A DNA stretch of 41,097 nt from contig DATHMF010000075.1 of the NCBI GenBank assembly GCA_035487355.1, positions 1 to 41,097 on the forward strand, given 5' to 3'. A model generated the notes under the pieces. It was given only the letters and a program-made list of their open reading frames with translations, was not told the origin of the DNA and made no database searches. Position 1 is the stretch's first letter; each line of letters opens with the position of its first letter. The position numbers and the translations under genes are program-made. Below are positions 1-14,023 of this stretch, piece by piece. Origin of the DNA: Terriglobales bacterium (GTDB taxonomy: Bacteria > Acidobacteriota > Terriglobia > Terriglobales > Acidobacteriaceae).

Positions 1-33
1 CGGCTTGCTGCGGTCAAATTTTTCCTTCGCCAT
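1..33 (-). CDS. tuf: Elongation factor Tu, N-terminal fragment (cut by window edge)
   Basis: Only the first 11 codons lie in the window. They read MAKEKFDRSKP, the usual EF-Tu N-terminus, starting with ATG at 33-31. EF-Tu is the GTPase that delivers aminoacyl-tRNA to the ribosome. It follows fusA on the same strand, giving the classic str order rpsL-rpsG-fusA-tuf. A purine-rich GAGAGAG stretch just before the ATG, and an AGGAG about 14 nt upstream, could serve as ribosome-binding site. The identification rests on 11 residues plus gene order, which together are convincing. Confidence 0.88.
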   Translation of the reverse strand, partial: MAKEKFDRSKP

Positions 34-82
34 GTTCTCTCTCTTTGCTCCTGGCTCTTTGCTCTTATTGCTTAAATTCTTT

Positions 83-113
83 TAATCTGCGCTCATCCGC
101 GTTAATCTGCGGC
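83..113. repeat. Short intergenic repeat-like stretch between fusA and tuf
   Basis: The 91-nt fusA-tuf spacer contains TAATCTGCG, a CATCCGCG core and a second TAATCTGCG, an imperfect direct repeat. There is also a repeated CTTTGCTC just beside it (45-63). It has no coding potential. It resembles short dispersed spacer words found elsewhere in this window, but no second copy of this exact word is visible here. Confidence 0.35.
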
Positions 114-124
114 GAATAAATTCT

Positions 125-2221
<2,097 letters not shown>

Positions 2222-2244
2222 TTTAATTTCTCAATTTCTACTTT

Positions 2245-2310
2245 GTAGAGACGCTGCTTGCTGCGCCTCGAATTCTTTTTTCGTAGAGAGGTAGCTTGCT
2301 ACGTCCCTAC
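2245..2310. repeat. Two tandem imperfect palindromes, TAGAGACG family
   Basis: Two related inverted repeats lie back to back in the rpsG-fusA spacer: 2245-2270 (TAGAGACGCTGC / GCTGCGCCTC) and 2283-2310 (GTAGAGAGGTAGC / GCTACGTCCCTAC). A perfect copy of the same family is at 10419-10446 in the atp operon. Each is preceded by a T-rich run. They may fold as hairpins in the operon mRNA. Confidence 0.6.
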
Positions 2311-2313
2311 TCT

Positions 2314-2340
2314 GGCTAAAAGCTAAGAGCTAAAAGCTTT
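2314..2340. repeat. AGCTAAAAGCTAAGAGC repeat, copy 1
   Basis: Iterated GCTAA(A/G)AG words just 3' of the rpsG stop codon. The same word family recurs at 8434-8459 (after atpC) and, inverted, at 13281-13308 (before atpA). It is noncoding. Confidence 0.6.
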
Positions 2341-2343
2341 TTT

Positions 2344-2823
<480 letters not shown>

Positions 2824-2940
2824 TTATCTGCTTATCTGTTAAGACCGCTCAACTATTTCGCGGTCTCAAAAATCTTTCAGGCCTTTCATCTTCGCGGCTC
2901 GGCGGCCTGATGGGCCTCGCCGCTCTTGCATCGCTAACAT

Positions 2941-2970
2941 CTCGAAACCTGAAACTCGAAACTTGAAACT
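2941..2970. repeat. GAAACTTGAAACT repeat, copy 1
   Basis: Iterated CGAAACCTGAAACT / CGAAACTTGAAACT words directly after the rpsL stop codon, in the rpsL-rpsG spacer. Further copies lie at 8888-8955 and 10464-10513, both in atp operon spacers. Confidence 0.6.
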
Positions 2971-2973
2971 TTC

Positions 2974-3348
2974 TTACGCCTTGGGCCGCTTGGCTCCGTA
3001 CTTGGAGCGTCCTTGTTTGCGATTGGCTACGCCGGTGGTATCCAGCGTGCCGCGCACCACGTGATAGCGCACGCCGGGCAGGTCTTTCACGCGGCCTCCG
3101 CGAATCAGCACAATCGAGTGCTCCTGCAGGTTGTGGCCGACGCCCGGGATGTAGGTCGTGACTTCAATGCCGTTGGTCAAGCGGACGCGCGCCACTTTGC
3201 GCAGTGCCGAGTTCGGCTTCTTGGGCGTCTGCGTGTACACACGCGTACAAACTCCACGCCGTTGCGGGCACTCCTGCAGCGCCGGACTCGCCGTCTTAAA
3301 TTTCGGCGCCGTCCTTCCCTTACGAACCAACTGATTAAACGTAGGCAA
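2974..3348 (-). CDS. rpsL: 30S ribosomal protein S12
   Basis: S12, the decoding-centre protein, 124 residues. The reading frame is open upstream to 3444, but family alignment puts the N-terminus at [12 protein letters not shown], so the start is TTG at 3348-3346, with AGGAG about 11 nt before it. Conserved blocks: [24 protein letters not shown] (Lys43/44), HNLQEHS and [13 protein letters not shown] (Lys88). The residues where streptomycin-resistance changes usually occur are wild type. It is the first gene of the str operon, behind a long structured leader (3349-3728). Confidence 0.95.
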   Translation of the reverse strand: MPTFNQLVRKGRTAPKFKTASPALQECPQRRGVCTRVYTQTPKKPNSALRKVARVRLTNGIEVTTYIPGVGHNLQEHSIVLIRGGRVKDLPGVRYHVVRGTLDTTGVANRKQGRSKYGAKRPKA

Positions 3349-3503
3349 AGTTTTCTTTTCTCCTGCTTCTAAGCCATGCCGCACTCGAGCGACAGGCTCA
3401 CATGGCGTATCTTGTCGCACGCCAAACCATACTTTCCCGCACACGCAACTCCAATGAGTGCGGGATTACTCAAGGGTTTCCAGAAATTTTGATTTAGCTT
3501 CCG

Positions 3504-3597
3504 ACGGTGGCATCGCGCCGGGTCGCCCCAGGAGATGCTCCGTTTCGTCCGCGTTCAACCTGCATACCCTTACCACGGTGGGAAGGAAGCGCAGGTT
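3504..3597 (-). ncRNA. Candidate structured 5' leader of the str operon (two hairpins)
   Basis: Between the promoter and rpsL the minus strand folds into two consecutive hairpins. Hairpin 1 (3597-3557) closes with AACCTGC/GCAGGTT, then a 4x4 internal loop, CCTT/AAGG, one mismatch and CCA/TGG. Hairpin 2 (3543-3504) pairs ACGG/CCGT, GCATC/GATGC and CTGGG/CCCGG with a GCGA (GNRA) tetraloop. The CTGGG arm needs a G-U pair that works only in minus-strand RNA; the plus strand would have a C-A mismatch. I do not recognise it as a named RNA family. A role in str operon control is inferred from position. Confidence 0.5.
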
Positions 3598-3735
3598 TAT
3601 GTTTCAGCGAGATAGATGCGGTGTTTGCAACGCGTAACCGCTGCTCAACTACAACTACTTTATATAGATATTAATCAGACTGAATCGGATTCACACCAAC
3701 ACAGACTCTTACAGCTTTGCTCGCAGAACCTATTA

Positions 3736-3765
3736 AATATAGCAATCCTGCTGCAGCTTCGTCAA
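3736..3765 (-). promoter_or_regulatory. Sigma-70-type promoter of the str operon
   Basis: On the minus strand, -35 TTGACG (3765-3760), an 18-nt spacer and -10 TATATT (3741-3736). Predicted start is near 3728, giving a leader of about 380 nt before the rpsL TTG codon. No other strong match lies nearer to rpsL. Confidence 0.55.
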
Positions 3766-3777
3766 CCCTAACAATGC

Positions 3778-3799
3778 AAAAGTGGCACATTTGGTGTGC
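3778..3799 (-). terminator. Weak terminator-like hairpin after the PilZ-like gene
   Basis: GCACA/TGTGC stem with a 5-nt loop, followed on the minus strand by CACTTTTG. It lies about 85 nt past the PilZ-like stop and just upstream of the str promoter. The stem is short and the T-run broken, so this is tentative. Confidence 0.3.
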
Positions 3800-3884
3800 T
3801 TTTCTAATCAATAATTCACCTAGAGGGTCTCTTTTAGGTCACTTTTAGTCTGAGAACTGGGGACTGGGAACCGAAGAACTGCTT

Positions 3885-4247
3885 CTAAGCCACAACTACG
3901 TCCCCAAACCCCTGTTTGCGGAGGTTCTTGATAGCGGAAACCAACAGCTTCTGGTCATCATCGCCCAGGGCAACAAAGCGGAAGGGCTGCTCTTTGGCCT
4001 TAGGATCGTTTTTTGCCAGGATCTCCACCACTGCCTGCACGGTCCCTGTGTTGGTGTGCAACCTGATTTCTCCCAAAACCCCGGCGGCGCACTCTTTCGA
4101 CAACTCAACTGCGCCTCCCGTCAGGGAAAGCTTGAGCAGGTTGCCTTCAATGGGCACGTTATCCACTATAAAAAGGATCTTCGGGGCCTGCGGCACTCGC
4201 ACCCGCGGAGAGCGCACCCGTTTGTCCGGTTGTGGGAAATACGCCAT
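3885..4247 (-). CDS. PilZ-like domain protein
   Basis: A 120-residue protein resembling a stand-alone PilZ domain, the c-di-GMP receptor fold. Residues 8-17 carry Arg-rich RVRSPRVRVP, in the place of the RxxxR motif. It is followed by LSLTGGAVEL (compare the D/NxSxxG motif, here SLTGG, with no Asp at the canonical place) and a C-terminal helix-like FVALGDDDQKLLVSAI typical of PilZ ends. I chose ATG 4247 because AAGGA lies about 11 nt upstream; the frame is open to 4310 but the extra residues look noncoding. With imperfect ligand motifs it may not bind c-di-GMP. Monocistronic; the neighbours are unrelated. Confidence 0.65.
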   Translation of the reverse strand: MAYFPQPDKRVRSPRVRVPQAPKILFIVDNVPIEGNLLKLSLTGGAVELSKECAAGVLGEIRLHTNTGTVQAVVEILAKNDPKAKEQPFRFVALGDDDQKLLVSAIKNLRKQGFGDVVVA

Positions 4248-4532
4248 AGCTGGCTGAATCCTTGATAGCCGCTGACAGGTCTTCGCCGAACGGCTTCCAG
4301 ATTGAAGCATGGCATTGCCGGTGTCTCTTAGGGTAGATTACCGAAGTACCATATGTCATTACTTCATCTAAGTATGTATCTTTCGTTGCAGGCTAACGTC
4401 CCCGTTCATGCTTCACAAAATCTTACACAGCCAAGCCTAGGAAGCTCTCCCCAAAAGCTGCTACACTGTTTGTTTTCAGCTATTCAGGCGGTATTTCATA
4501 CGACCACCGGCAGTTAGGGGTGGGGAGGATCA

Positions 4533-6674
4533 ATGCACTATTTGCGGTCAGCGGTTCTAACCTTCATTATTCTTACTGTCGTTCTCTTTTTTGCCAGTTG
4601 TGGCGGGGGCAGCTCCAGCAGCGTCGGACCTATTACCAGCATTACCCTATCGCCCAGCCCTGCGCTTTCACTCAACGGTGGAGATACCTTTCAAATGACG
4701 GCCAGCGCCACCGATGCCAGAGGCCGCGCCGTGAATAATCAGACGCTCACCTTTAATTCCAGCAATACGTCCGTTGCCCAGATCGCTACTGGTGGCAACT
4801 TGCCCGGCATAATCTGCGCCGGCGGAGTATGGAAAGATGGTCAAGGCAACACCTCGGATGGACTGGCTAATCCTGTCGTCTGTGCGTCTCAGGTACCTCC
4901 TCCAGCAGCGCCTGTATTTAATTCCGGCACGACAAACATCACGGTTACCGCCCAGGGCGTCACCAGTAACGCTGTTACCGTCAACGTGCATCCCAAGGTG
5001 GCGAGGGTAGTGCTTACTGCCTCGCAAAATACCTGCGCTTCCCAGACTGGACAAATTTCTTTTACGGCGCAGGCACTGGATGCAAACGGCATTGACATCA
5101 CCAGCTCTGTCGGCGGCTTTAACTGGAGCATCGCTGACAGCACTGTCGGCACTTTGGCATACTCCACCACGCCTGGCCCCAATAACCTAGTTACTGCAGT
5201 TTTACCGGGAATTACCACGGTAACCGCCAGCATCAACAGCACCAATCCTGTAAACAGTCCAGCTGTCGTATTTCAGGAGTGTCCGGTAGCCAGCATCACC
5301 ATCACTGGCCCCAACACCAACCCCAACCTGGCCTTCAACCCGTCACCGGGAGCGATAGGTGCAACCGGGCAGTTGTCAGCCGTAGTCAAAGACAGCTTGG
5401 GAGCTGTGGTCAACAACGTTACCCTCACCTGGAACAGCAGTGTGTCTGCCGCCGCCACCGTTAACAGCACGGGTCTGGTGGCTGGAGTTGCTTACGGGAC
5501 CTCTAACATTACAGCCTCCTGCGCAGTAAACGGTAGTTGCAACAAGGGCCAGGGATCCGTGGTAAACAGCAATACGGTCACAGCCAGTGTTGGCCCTGGG
5601 GCTACGGGAACAACGGTCTACGCTACCGGCTCGGGAACAACCTCTTTGGTTCCGATCAGCAACACCACTAACACTGCGGGGACCGCGATCACTCTGCCGG
5701 CAAACCCCAATTCTCTCGTCTTCGATCCGCAAGGAGCTAATGCCTATCTCGGGTCGAGCACCGGATTGATGGTCGTCAACGCCACCAATAACACCCTCAC
5801 CAAGCAGGTGTCAAACGCTCCCGGAATAGTATTGGCTGTCTCGCCCAATGGACAACTCGTTTTCATCGGCGGCGCCAATTACACCACGTTGTTATTCAAC
5901 AGCAGTGCGAATACCGTTACTACGCTAAGCACCATCAGCAATGCAGTGGCAGCCGACTTCTCTCCTGACAGCTCCGAAGCGATTGTCGTCAACCAAAATA
6001 CGCCTGCGACTCCGGCCACTTCGACTTCAACCGTCTATGCGGTCCAAGGTGCTACGGTCAGAACAGTGGCAACCCTTCCCGCACCGGGAGCAAGCGATGT
6101 CAGCTTCCTGCCTAACGGCGGACTAGCCTACGTGGCCAACTCCACGACTCCGCTGGTGACAGTTTGCAATAATGCCTCCCAGGCGGGCTCGAGTTCGCTG
6201 CTGACCACCAAGCTAAAGGGGATTGCTGATCCCACCAACCCAAGCAATCCCAACATTATGCTGGGGGCCAATTCCCCGAACATTGCTGTCATGACTCCCA
6301 CGCTCACCGCTGCCTGCCCGCCGGGAATCACCGAAACCCGCGCGCAGGTGACCACTGGAGGCAGCTTCACCGCTAACCAAATCATTGTTACCCCTGACAG
6401 CAAACACGCTTACATCCCGGCTAATGACGTTTCCGGAAAATTACTGAGCTATGATGTCGTTGGCAACGCAACTGGGGCAGTTACCCTGGTAGGCACCGCA
6501 CCGTTCGCCACCACTGGTGGCGTTACGCTGGACAGCGCGTCCGTGTATGTAGGTGTGAGTGACAATGGGAACACCACGGGCAGCGTGCACCAGATTGCCG
6601 TGGCCTCTGGTACGGATGTAGCCCAGATTTCGGTAAGCTTCATTCCTGATTTGGTCGCCGTCAGGCCGCACTAA
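4533..6674 (+). CDS. Surface lipoprotein with Ig-like (Big) domains and beta-propeller-like C-terminal half
   Basis: A 713-residue exported lipoprotein. The N-terminal hydrophobic segment ends in the lipobox FASC with Cys23, followed by a Gly/Ser linker. Residues about 33-350 form several bacterial Ig-like modules (repeated ITLSPSP, TFNSSNTSVAQI, ITTVTASI, LTWNSS patterns). From about 365 the sequence has the blade rhythm of YVTN/Lactonase-type propellers (SLVFDPQGANAYLGS, LAVSPNGQLVFIGG, VAADFSPDSSEAIVV, IIVTPDSKHAYIP). The GGGGAGG ribosome-binding site is only 4 nt from the ATG. The protein is rich in Asn, Thr, Ser and Ala. The substrate is unknown; an outer-surface or adhesion role is inferred. 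Comparable Ig/propeller lipoproteins are common in Acidobacteriota. Confidence 0.8.
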   Translation: MHYLRSAVLTFIILTVVLFFASCGGGSSSSVGPITSITLSPSPALSLNGGDTFQMTASATDARGRAVNNQTLTFNSSNTSVAQIATGGNLPGIICAGGVWKDGQGNTSDGLANPVVCASQVPPPAAPVFNSGTTNITVTAQGVTSNAVTVNVHPKVARVVLTASQNTCASQTGQISFTAQALDANGIDITSSVGGFNWSIADSTVGTLAYSTTPGPNNLVTAVLPGITTVTASINSTNPVNSPAVVFQECPVASITITGPNTNPNLAFNPSPGAIGATGQLSAVVKDSLGAVVNNVTLTWNSSVSAAATVNSTGLVAGVAYGTSNITASCAVNGSCNKGQGSVVNSNTVTASVGPGATGTTVYATGSGTTSLVPISNTTNTAGTAITLPANPNSLVFDPQGANAYLGSSTGLMVVNATNNTLTKQVSNAPGIVLAVSPNGQLVFIGGANYTTLLFNSSANTVTTLSTISNAVAADFSPDSSEAIVVNQNTPATPATSTSTVYAVQGATVRTVATLPAPGASDVSFLPNGGLAYVANSTTPLVTVCNNASQAGSSSLLTTKLKGIADPTNPSNPNIMLGANSPNIAVMTPTLTAACPPGITETRAQVTTGGSFTANQIIVTPDSKHAYIPANDVSGKLLSYDVVGNATGAVTLVGTAPFATTGGVTLDSASVYVGVSDNGNTTGSVHQIAVASGTDVAQISVSFIPDLVAVRPH

Positions 6675-6726
6675 GGCAGCGATTGGCCTTCGGCTATCGA
6701 GTTCTTTGCCATGGATATGCCGCGCT

Positions 6727-6763
6727 GAATACGACAATCTCCCGATGCCGTATTCCTTTTTCC
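6727..6763 (+). terminator. Rho-independent terminator-like hairpin after the lipoprotein gene
   Basis: A perfect 7-bp stem GAATACG/CGTATTC with a 15-nt loop is followed by CTTTTTCC, 53 nt after the lipoprotein stop. A second small inverted repeat, TTTCCT/AGGAAA, follows at 6759-6775. The long loop lowers confidence. Confidence 0.45.
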
Positions 6764-6841
6764 TGATTTAGGAAAGAGTCTCGTTCCGCGGAAGAGCAAT
6801 ATCTCCACCGGAGAAAAGAAGCCAACAGACTAAAATTGATT

Positions 6842-7393
6842 ATGATCCCCATTCTTGAGACGCCCCGGCTCTTACTGCGTCCGTTGGAGCTTGCTGATGC
6901 TGCGCAAGCCCAAATTCTCTTTCCACAATGGGAGATCGTGCGCTACCTGACGAACCAGGTGCCCTGGCCTTATCCGCCGGATGGCGCACACAAATTTTAT
7001 CGCGATGTGGCCCTGCCCGCTGTCGAACGCGAAGATGCCTGGCATTGGACGTTGCGGCTCAAAAGCGATCCTGCTCGATTGATCGGAAGCATCGGTTTGA
7101 TGAGAGACGAGAACAACAATCGCGGCTTCTGGATTGGCCTGCCCTGGCAGGGACAAGGTTTGATGAGTGAAGCCTGCGAGGTCGTAACCGATTATTGGTT
7201 TGACGTGCTGAAGTTCCCCCGGCTGCGTGTTCCCAAGGCAATCGCCAATACAGCATCGCGCCGTATCTCGGAAAAGCAAGGTATGCGTATCGTCGCCACC
7301 CTGGAGCGGGACTACGTTTCAGGCCGTCTCCCCGCGGAGATATGGGAGATTACCGCTGACGAGTGGCACACGAACAGGCACCGGCGACGTTAG
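6842..7393 (+). CDS. GNAT-family N-acetyltransferase (RimJ/RimL type)
   Basis: A 183-residue acetyltransferase of the Acetyltransf_3 / RimJ-RimL type, which transfers acetyl from acetyl-CoA to an amine (protein N-terminus or small molecule). It starts with the typical ETPRLLLRPLELADA block. The acetyl-CoA loop is seen as GLPWQGQGLMSEA (a Q/RxxGxG/A-like P-loop), followed by a motif-B helix and ASRRISEKQGMRIV. I used ATG 6842; an in-frame TTG at 6836 is the alternative. No Shine-Dalgarno is visible, but TAAAAT lies 5 nt before the ATG, so the mRNA may be leaderless. The substrate cannot be inferred. Confidence 0.85.
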   Translation: MIPILETPRLLLRPLELADAAQAQILFPQWEIVRYLTNQVPWPYPPDGAHKFYRDVALPAVEREDAWHWTLRLKSDPARLIGSIGLMRDENNNRGFWIGLPWQGQGLMSEACEVVTDYWFDVLKFPRLRVPKAIANTASRRISEKQGMRIVATLERDYVSGRLPAEIWEITADEWHTNRHRRR

Positions 7394-7435
7394 TTGGGAA
7401 CAAGGGCAAGCCAAAATCCTGGAGCGCAACTGTAC

Positions 7436-7441
7436 TATAAT
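7436..7441 (+). promoter_or_regulatory. Perfect -10 hexamer TATAAT, 8 nt before an ATG
   Basis: TATAAT ends 8 nt before the ATG at 7450, so transcription would start at about the first codon. There is no convincing -35 at 17 nt and no Shine-Dalgarno. It suggests a leaderless mRNA for the POTRA-like gene. Confidence 0.5.
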
Positions 7442-7449
7442 CTCCGAAT

Positions 7450-8367
7450 ATGCAGAAAGTTTTTCTCATCATCTGCATGGTTTTTCTGTGCTTCTGCGCT
7501 CTAGCGCAAGCCGACCCAGCAGCATGTCCAGTGCGCGACGGCGATCAGTGGTCACCCGGCTTAACACCGAAGGCGTTCGTACGCAAGCTCATCTTGCGCA
7601 ATCCCGGATTCTCTCTGGCCGCTCAACAAAGGATCGCTCTAGAAATAAAAAGTCACACCTATTGGTGCGACAACTTCGATGAGATTGCCGAGCGCGTACG
7701 CCAGGCCTACCAGGAACGCGGCTACTTCAAAGCACTTATTGGTAGCCCTATGGTCAGAGTGATTCAGGGAGATACACGCAGGAAACTGATAGATGTCACC
7801 ATTTCGGTAGATAAAGGCCAACTGTATCGGCTAAAAGATATCTCGTTCACCCGCATAACCGTATTCCCTGAGGCTGAATTGCGCAGGCAGTTTCCTATGA
7901 GTGCGGGAGATATCTTCAATACCGGCAAAATCCACATAGGTCTTGAAAACACCCGCAAGCTCTACGGTGCCCGGGGATATATCGACTTTACTCCTGTTCC
8001 GGATACAAAGATTGATGATGACGCCAACCTGGTCTCGCTCATCATTGACGTTGACGAAGGGCCGCAATTTCACTACGGCAAATTGACAGTGGACGGCGAA
8101 GAATCAAAGCCGGGCGCTCGCGCAACACTGCTGAAAGCATGGCAAGCCTACGAAGGAAAGCCATGCAATGATGATGGCTTGGCACTTAAAGATTTCCTTC
8201 GCGACATTCATGCTGCACCAAGCGTCAAGTTTGGCGAAGTCTTCAGAGTTTTCCACGATGAGAAATCAGCCCTTCTGAATTTCCAGATTACCCTGGCAAA
8301 ACCGCCGGAAGGATTGTTAGTGCACCCCATTGCGGCCCGAGCCCAACCATCCGCCATCCATCATTAA
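7450..8367 (+). CDS. Secreted POTRA-domain protein (BamA/Omp85 N-terminal-like, no barrel)
   Basis: A 305-residue protein with a signal peptide (MQKVFLIICMVFLCFCALAQA, cleavage near residue 20). The body resembles two consecutive POTRA repeats of the Omp85 family: VRQAYQERGYFKALIG with VTISVDKGQLYRLKDISF, then LENTRKLYGARGYIDFTPVP with LIIDVDEGPQFHYGKLTVDG. The characteristic YxxxGYxxA and DEGxxYxxGxxxxxG patterns are clear. The membrane beta-barrel of BamA/TamA is absent, so it is a periplasmic POTRA-only protein, perhaps an adaptor for an outer-membrane machine. Four Cys residues in the mature part could form disulfides. It is convergent with the atp operon. POTRA-only proteins of this type recur in Acidobacteriota; the partner is unknown. 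Confidence 0.72.
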   Translation: MQKVFLIICMVFLCFCALAQADPAACPVRDGDQWSPGLTPKAFVRKLILRNPGFSLAAQQRIALEIKSHTYWCDNFDEIAERVRQAYQERGYFKALIGSPMVRVIQGDTRRKLIDVTISVDKGQLYRLKDISFTRITVFPEAELRRQFPMSAGDIFNTGKIHIGLENTRKLYGARGYIDFTPVPDTKIDDDANLVSLIIDVDEGPQFHYGKLTVDGEESKPGARATLLKAWQAYEGKPCNDDGLALKDFLRDIHAAPSVKFGEVFRVFHDEKSALLNFQITLAKPPEGLLVHPIAARAQPSAIHH

Positions 8368-8404
8368 CCTTGCCAGCTCATCACAGCCAGCTCATCACAA
8401 TCAA

Positions 8405-8432
8405 CAAAAAAGCCGCCTGGTTCCAGGCGGCT
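8405..8432 (-). terminator. Strong rho-independent terminator of the atp operon
   Basis: A perfect 9-bp stem (GCCGCCTGG/CCAGGCGGC, 8412-8431, 2-nt TT centre, in practice a 4-nt loop) is followed on the minus strand by six T residues (8411-8406). It lies 26 nt beyond the atpC stop. Confidence 0.9.
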
Positions 8433-8433
8433 G

Positions 8434-8459
8434 TAGCTAAAAGCTAAGAGCTAACGGCT
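8434..8459. repeat. AGCTAAAAGCTAAGAGC repeat, copy 2
   Basis: The same word family as 2314-2340, sitting between the atpC stop and the atp terminator, and reaching the last codon of atpC. Confidence 0.55.
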
Positions 8460-8862
8460 ATTTCTTCGCAGCCACATCGATCCGCGTCTGCGCCCGCCGC
8501 AATGCATCTTCTGCGCGCTGGTAATCTAAGTCCGTTCCACCCTGTTTGAGCCGCGCCTCTGCGCGCTGCTTGGCTGCCTGTGCGCGGGCAAGATCGATAT
8601 CGGCAGACCGCTCTGCAGTTTCAGCAAGAATTGTGACCTTTTCCGGCAGCACCTCGGCAAAGCCCCAGGCTACAGACAGATATCGGGTCTCGTTCGCCTT
8701 GCGATAGGTAATTTCGCCGACGGCGATTTCGGTGATCAGCGGGGCGTGCCCCGGCAGGATGCCCAGGTAGCCGCTCTTGCCGGGAATCTGTATCTCCTGC
8801 GCCGTATCGCTCACAATCAAGCGGTCCGGAGTAACGATTTCGAGTTGTAGTGTCTCTGCCAT
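8458..8862 (-). CDS. atpC: ATP synthase F1 epsilon subunit
   Basis: Epsilon subunit of the F1 central stalk, 134 residues, normal length. It couples rotation and can inhibit ATPase activity through its C-terminal helices. The N-terminal beta-sandwich shows LQLEIVTPDRLIVSD and the conserved PGKSGYLGILPGHAPLIT; the C-terminal hairpin starts near ERSADIDLARAQAAKQRAEARL. It is last in the atp operon, 91 nt after atpD, with a GAAACTTGAAACT repeat block in the spacer. GGGGAT immediately precedes the ATG. Confidence 0.95.
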   Translation of the reverse strand: MAETLQLEIVTPDRLIVSDTAQEIQIPGKSGYLGILPGHAPLITEIAVGEITYRKANETRYLSVAWGFAEVLPEKVTILAETAERSADIDLARAQAAKQRAEARLKQGGTDLDYQRAEDALRRAQTRIDVAAKK

Positions 8863-8887
8863 ATCCCCATTGTCAGTTGCCAGCCGC

Positions 8888-8953
8888 CAGTTTCCAGTTT
8901 CAGGTTTCGAGTTTCAAGTTGGGAACTCGAAACTTGAAACTAACAACTCAAAA

Positions 8954-8955
<2 letters not shown>
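8888..8955. repeat. GAAACTTGAAACT repeat, copy 2 (inverted pair)
   Basis: The atpD-atpC spacer contains AGTTTCAAGTT followed by AACTCGAAACTTGAAACT, so this copy forms an imperfect inverted repeat that could fold in the mRNA. It is the same family as 2941-2970 and 10464-10513. Confidence 0.6.
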
Positions 8956-10446
<1,491 letters not shown>

Positions 10447-10463
10447 TTCTCAAAAGTTGAGCG

Positions 10464-10513
10464 TTGCTAGTTTTAAGTTTCAAAGCATGAACTCTAAACC
10501 CGAAACTTGAAAC
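10464..10513. repeat. GAAACTTGAAACT repeat, copy 3
   Basis: GCTAGTTTTAAGTTTCAAAG and CCGAAACTTGAAACTG words just after the atpG stop codon; an imperfect inverted repeat of the same family as copies 1 and 2. Confidence 0.55.
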
Positions 10514-10517
10514 TGTT

Positions 10518-11570
<1,053 letters not shown>

Positions 11571-11608
11571 TCTTCTACTTTTGTGTCTTTGTCATCTTTC
11601 GTGACCTT

Positions 11609-11665
11609 GTCATCCCGAGCGAAGCCGCGCTTCGCGGCGGAGTCGAGGGACCTGGGTTTTCTTTG
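11609..11665 (+). repeat. GTCATCC(C/T)GAGCG dispersed repeat, copy 1
   Basis: In the atpA-atpG spacer: GTCATCCCGAGCGAAG, a GCGAAGC/GCTTCGC hairpin, then GAGTCGAGGGACC and TTTTCTTTG. Copy 2 (13398-13445) shares both ends including TTTTCTTTG; a diverged inverted copy is at 36918-36987. Confidence 0.65.
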
Positions 11666-11704
11666 CTTATGACTATGAGTCTTTCCCAACTGAGTACTAG
11701 TACT

Positions 11705-13255
<1,551 letters not shown>

Positions 13256-13280
13256 TCAAACTCTCAAATCTTTGTGCCTG

Positions 13281-13308
13281 AGCTCTTAGCTTTTAGCTCT
13301 TAGCTAAA
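13281..13308. repeat. AGCTAAAAGCTAAGAGC repeat, copy 3 (inverted)
   Basis: AGCTCTTAGCTTTTAGCTCT words in the atpH-atpA spacer, the reverse complement of copies 1 and 2. Confidence 0.6.
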
Positions 13309-13397
13309 TTCCAGACAAGAGAATCAGGAATTTTTAATCTCTTTGACATTGCGGAATTTAAAATGCTTCCTGTTTCCGTCATTTCCGTTTGCATCTT

Positions 13398-13445
13398 GTC
13401 ATCCTGAGCGCCGATTTTGGCGCGAAGGATCTTGTGTTTTCTTTG
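13398..13445 (+). repeat. GTCATCC(C/T)GAGCG dispersed repeat, copy 2
   Basis: GTCATCCTGAGCGCC, ATTTT centre, GGCGCGAAGGATC, then TTTTCTTTG. The GGCGC arms can pair around the centre. It is in the atpH-atpA spacer. Confidence 0.65.
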
Positions 13446-13486
13446 TCCGCTCGATACCGCCCCAGAGATCCGCTCGAGCTAAAAGC

Positions 13487-14023
13487 CTAACTGCTCAGCG
13501 CCTCTTTCAACTTCTGCAACTGCCCTCGCACCGACCCGTCGTAAATCGTGCTGCCTACACGGACCACCGCACCGCCCAGCACCTTGGCATCAGTGGCGTA
13601 GTTCGCCTTGATGGTCTTGCCCACGACCTCGGCAATTTTCTTCTCAAGCCGCTTGCGCTCGTTCGCGCCCAGCTCGCGCGCTGTCGTGATCTCAGCTTCT
13701 GCCAGGCCCAGCCGGTCGTTGATTTCGGCCTCAAACTCACGCACGATCTCCCCGAGTTGCCCCACGCGCCGATGATCAATCAAAACCGCCATAAAATTGC
13801 GCAGCAGCTTGGGTAACTTTGTTTTCTGAACAATCGCATCGAGCACCCCATGTTTCTGCTCGTGAGAAACCGAAGGGTTCTCCCACACCACGCGCAACTC
13901 ATGGCTGGAATCGAGCAGCTCTTTCAGCTCGCGCAGAGCTGCGGCGGTTTTGAGCGCATCCAGCTTCTGGTCGAAGATGGCATCGGCTAAAGCGCGGGCA
14001 TATCGGCCTGCGACCACACTCAT
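13487..14023 (-). CDS. atpH: ATP synthase F1 delta subunit
   Basis: Delta (OSCP) subunit, 178 residues, which joins F1 to the b-subunit peripheral stalk. It begins MSVVAGRYARALADAIFDQ, with the FMAVLIDHRRVGQL block and the C-terminal signature VGKTIKANYATDAKVLGGAVVRVGSTIYDGS (seen as DAKVLGGAVVRVGSTIYDGS). Its ATG overlaps the atpF stop by 4 nt (ATGA), so translation is likely coupled; AAGGA lies upstream. Confidence 0.95.
   Translation of the reverse strand: MSVVAGRYARALADAIFDQKLDALKTAAALRELKELLDSSHELRVVWENPSVSHEQKHGVLDAIVQKTKLPKLLRNFMAVLIDHRRVGQLGEIVREFEAEINDRLGLAEAEITTARELGANERKRLEKKIAEVVGKTIKANYATDAKVLGGAVVRVGSTIYDGSVRGQLQKLKEALSS

Noticed and set aside
2974..3348. Streptomycin-resistance alleles in S12
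   Set aside because: The Lys residues in TPKKPNS and RVKDLPG are the sensitive, wild-type ones.
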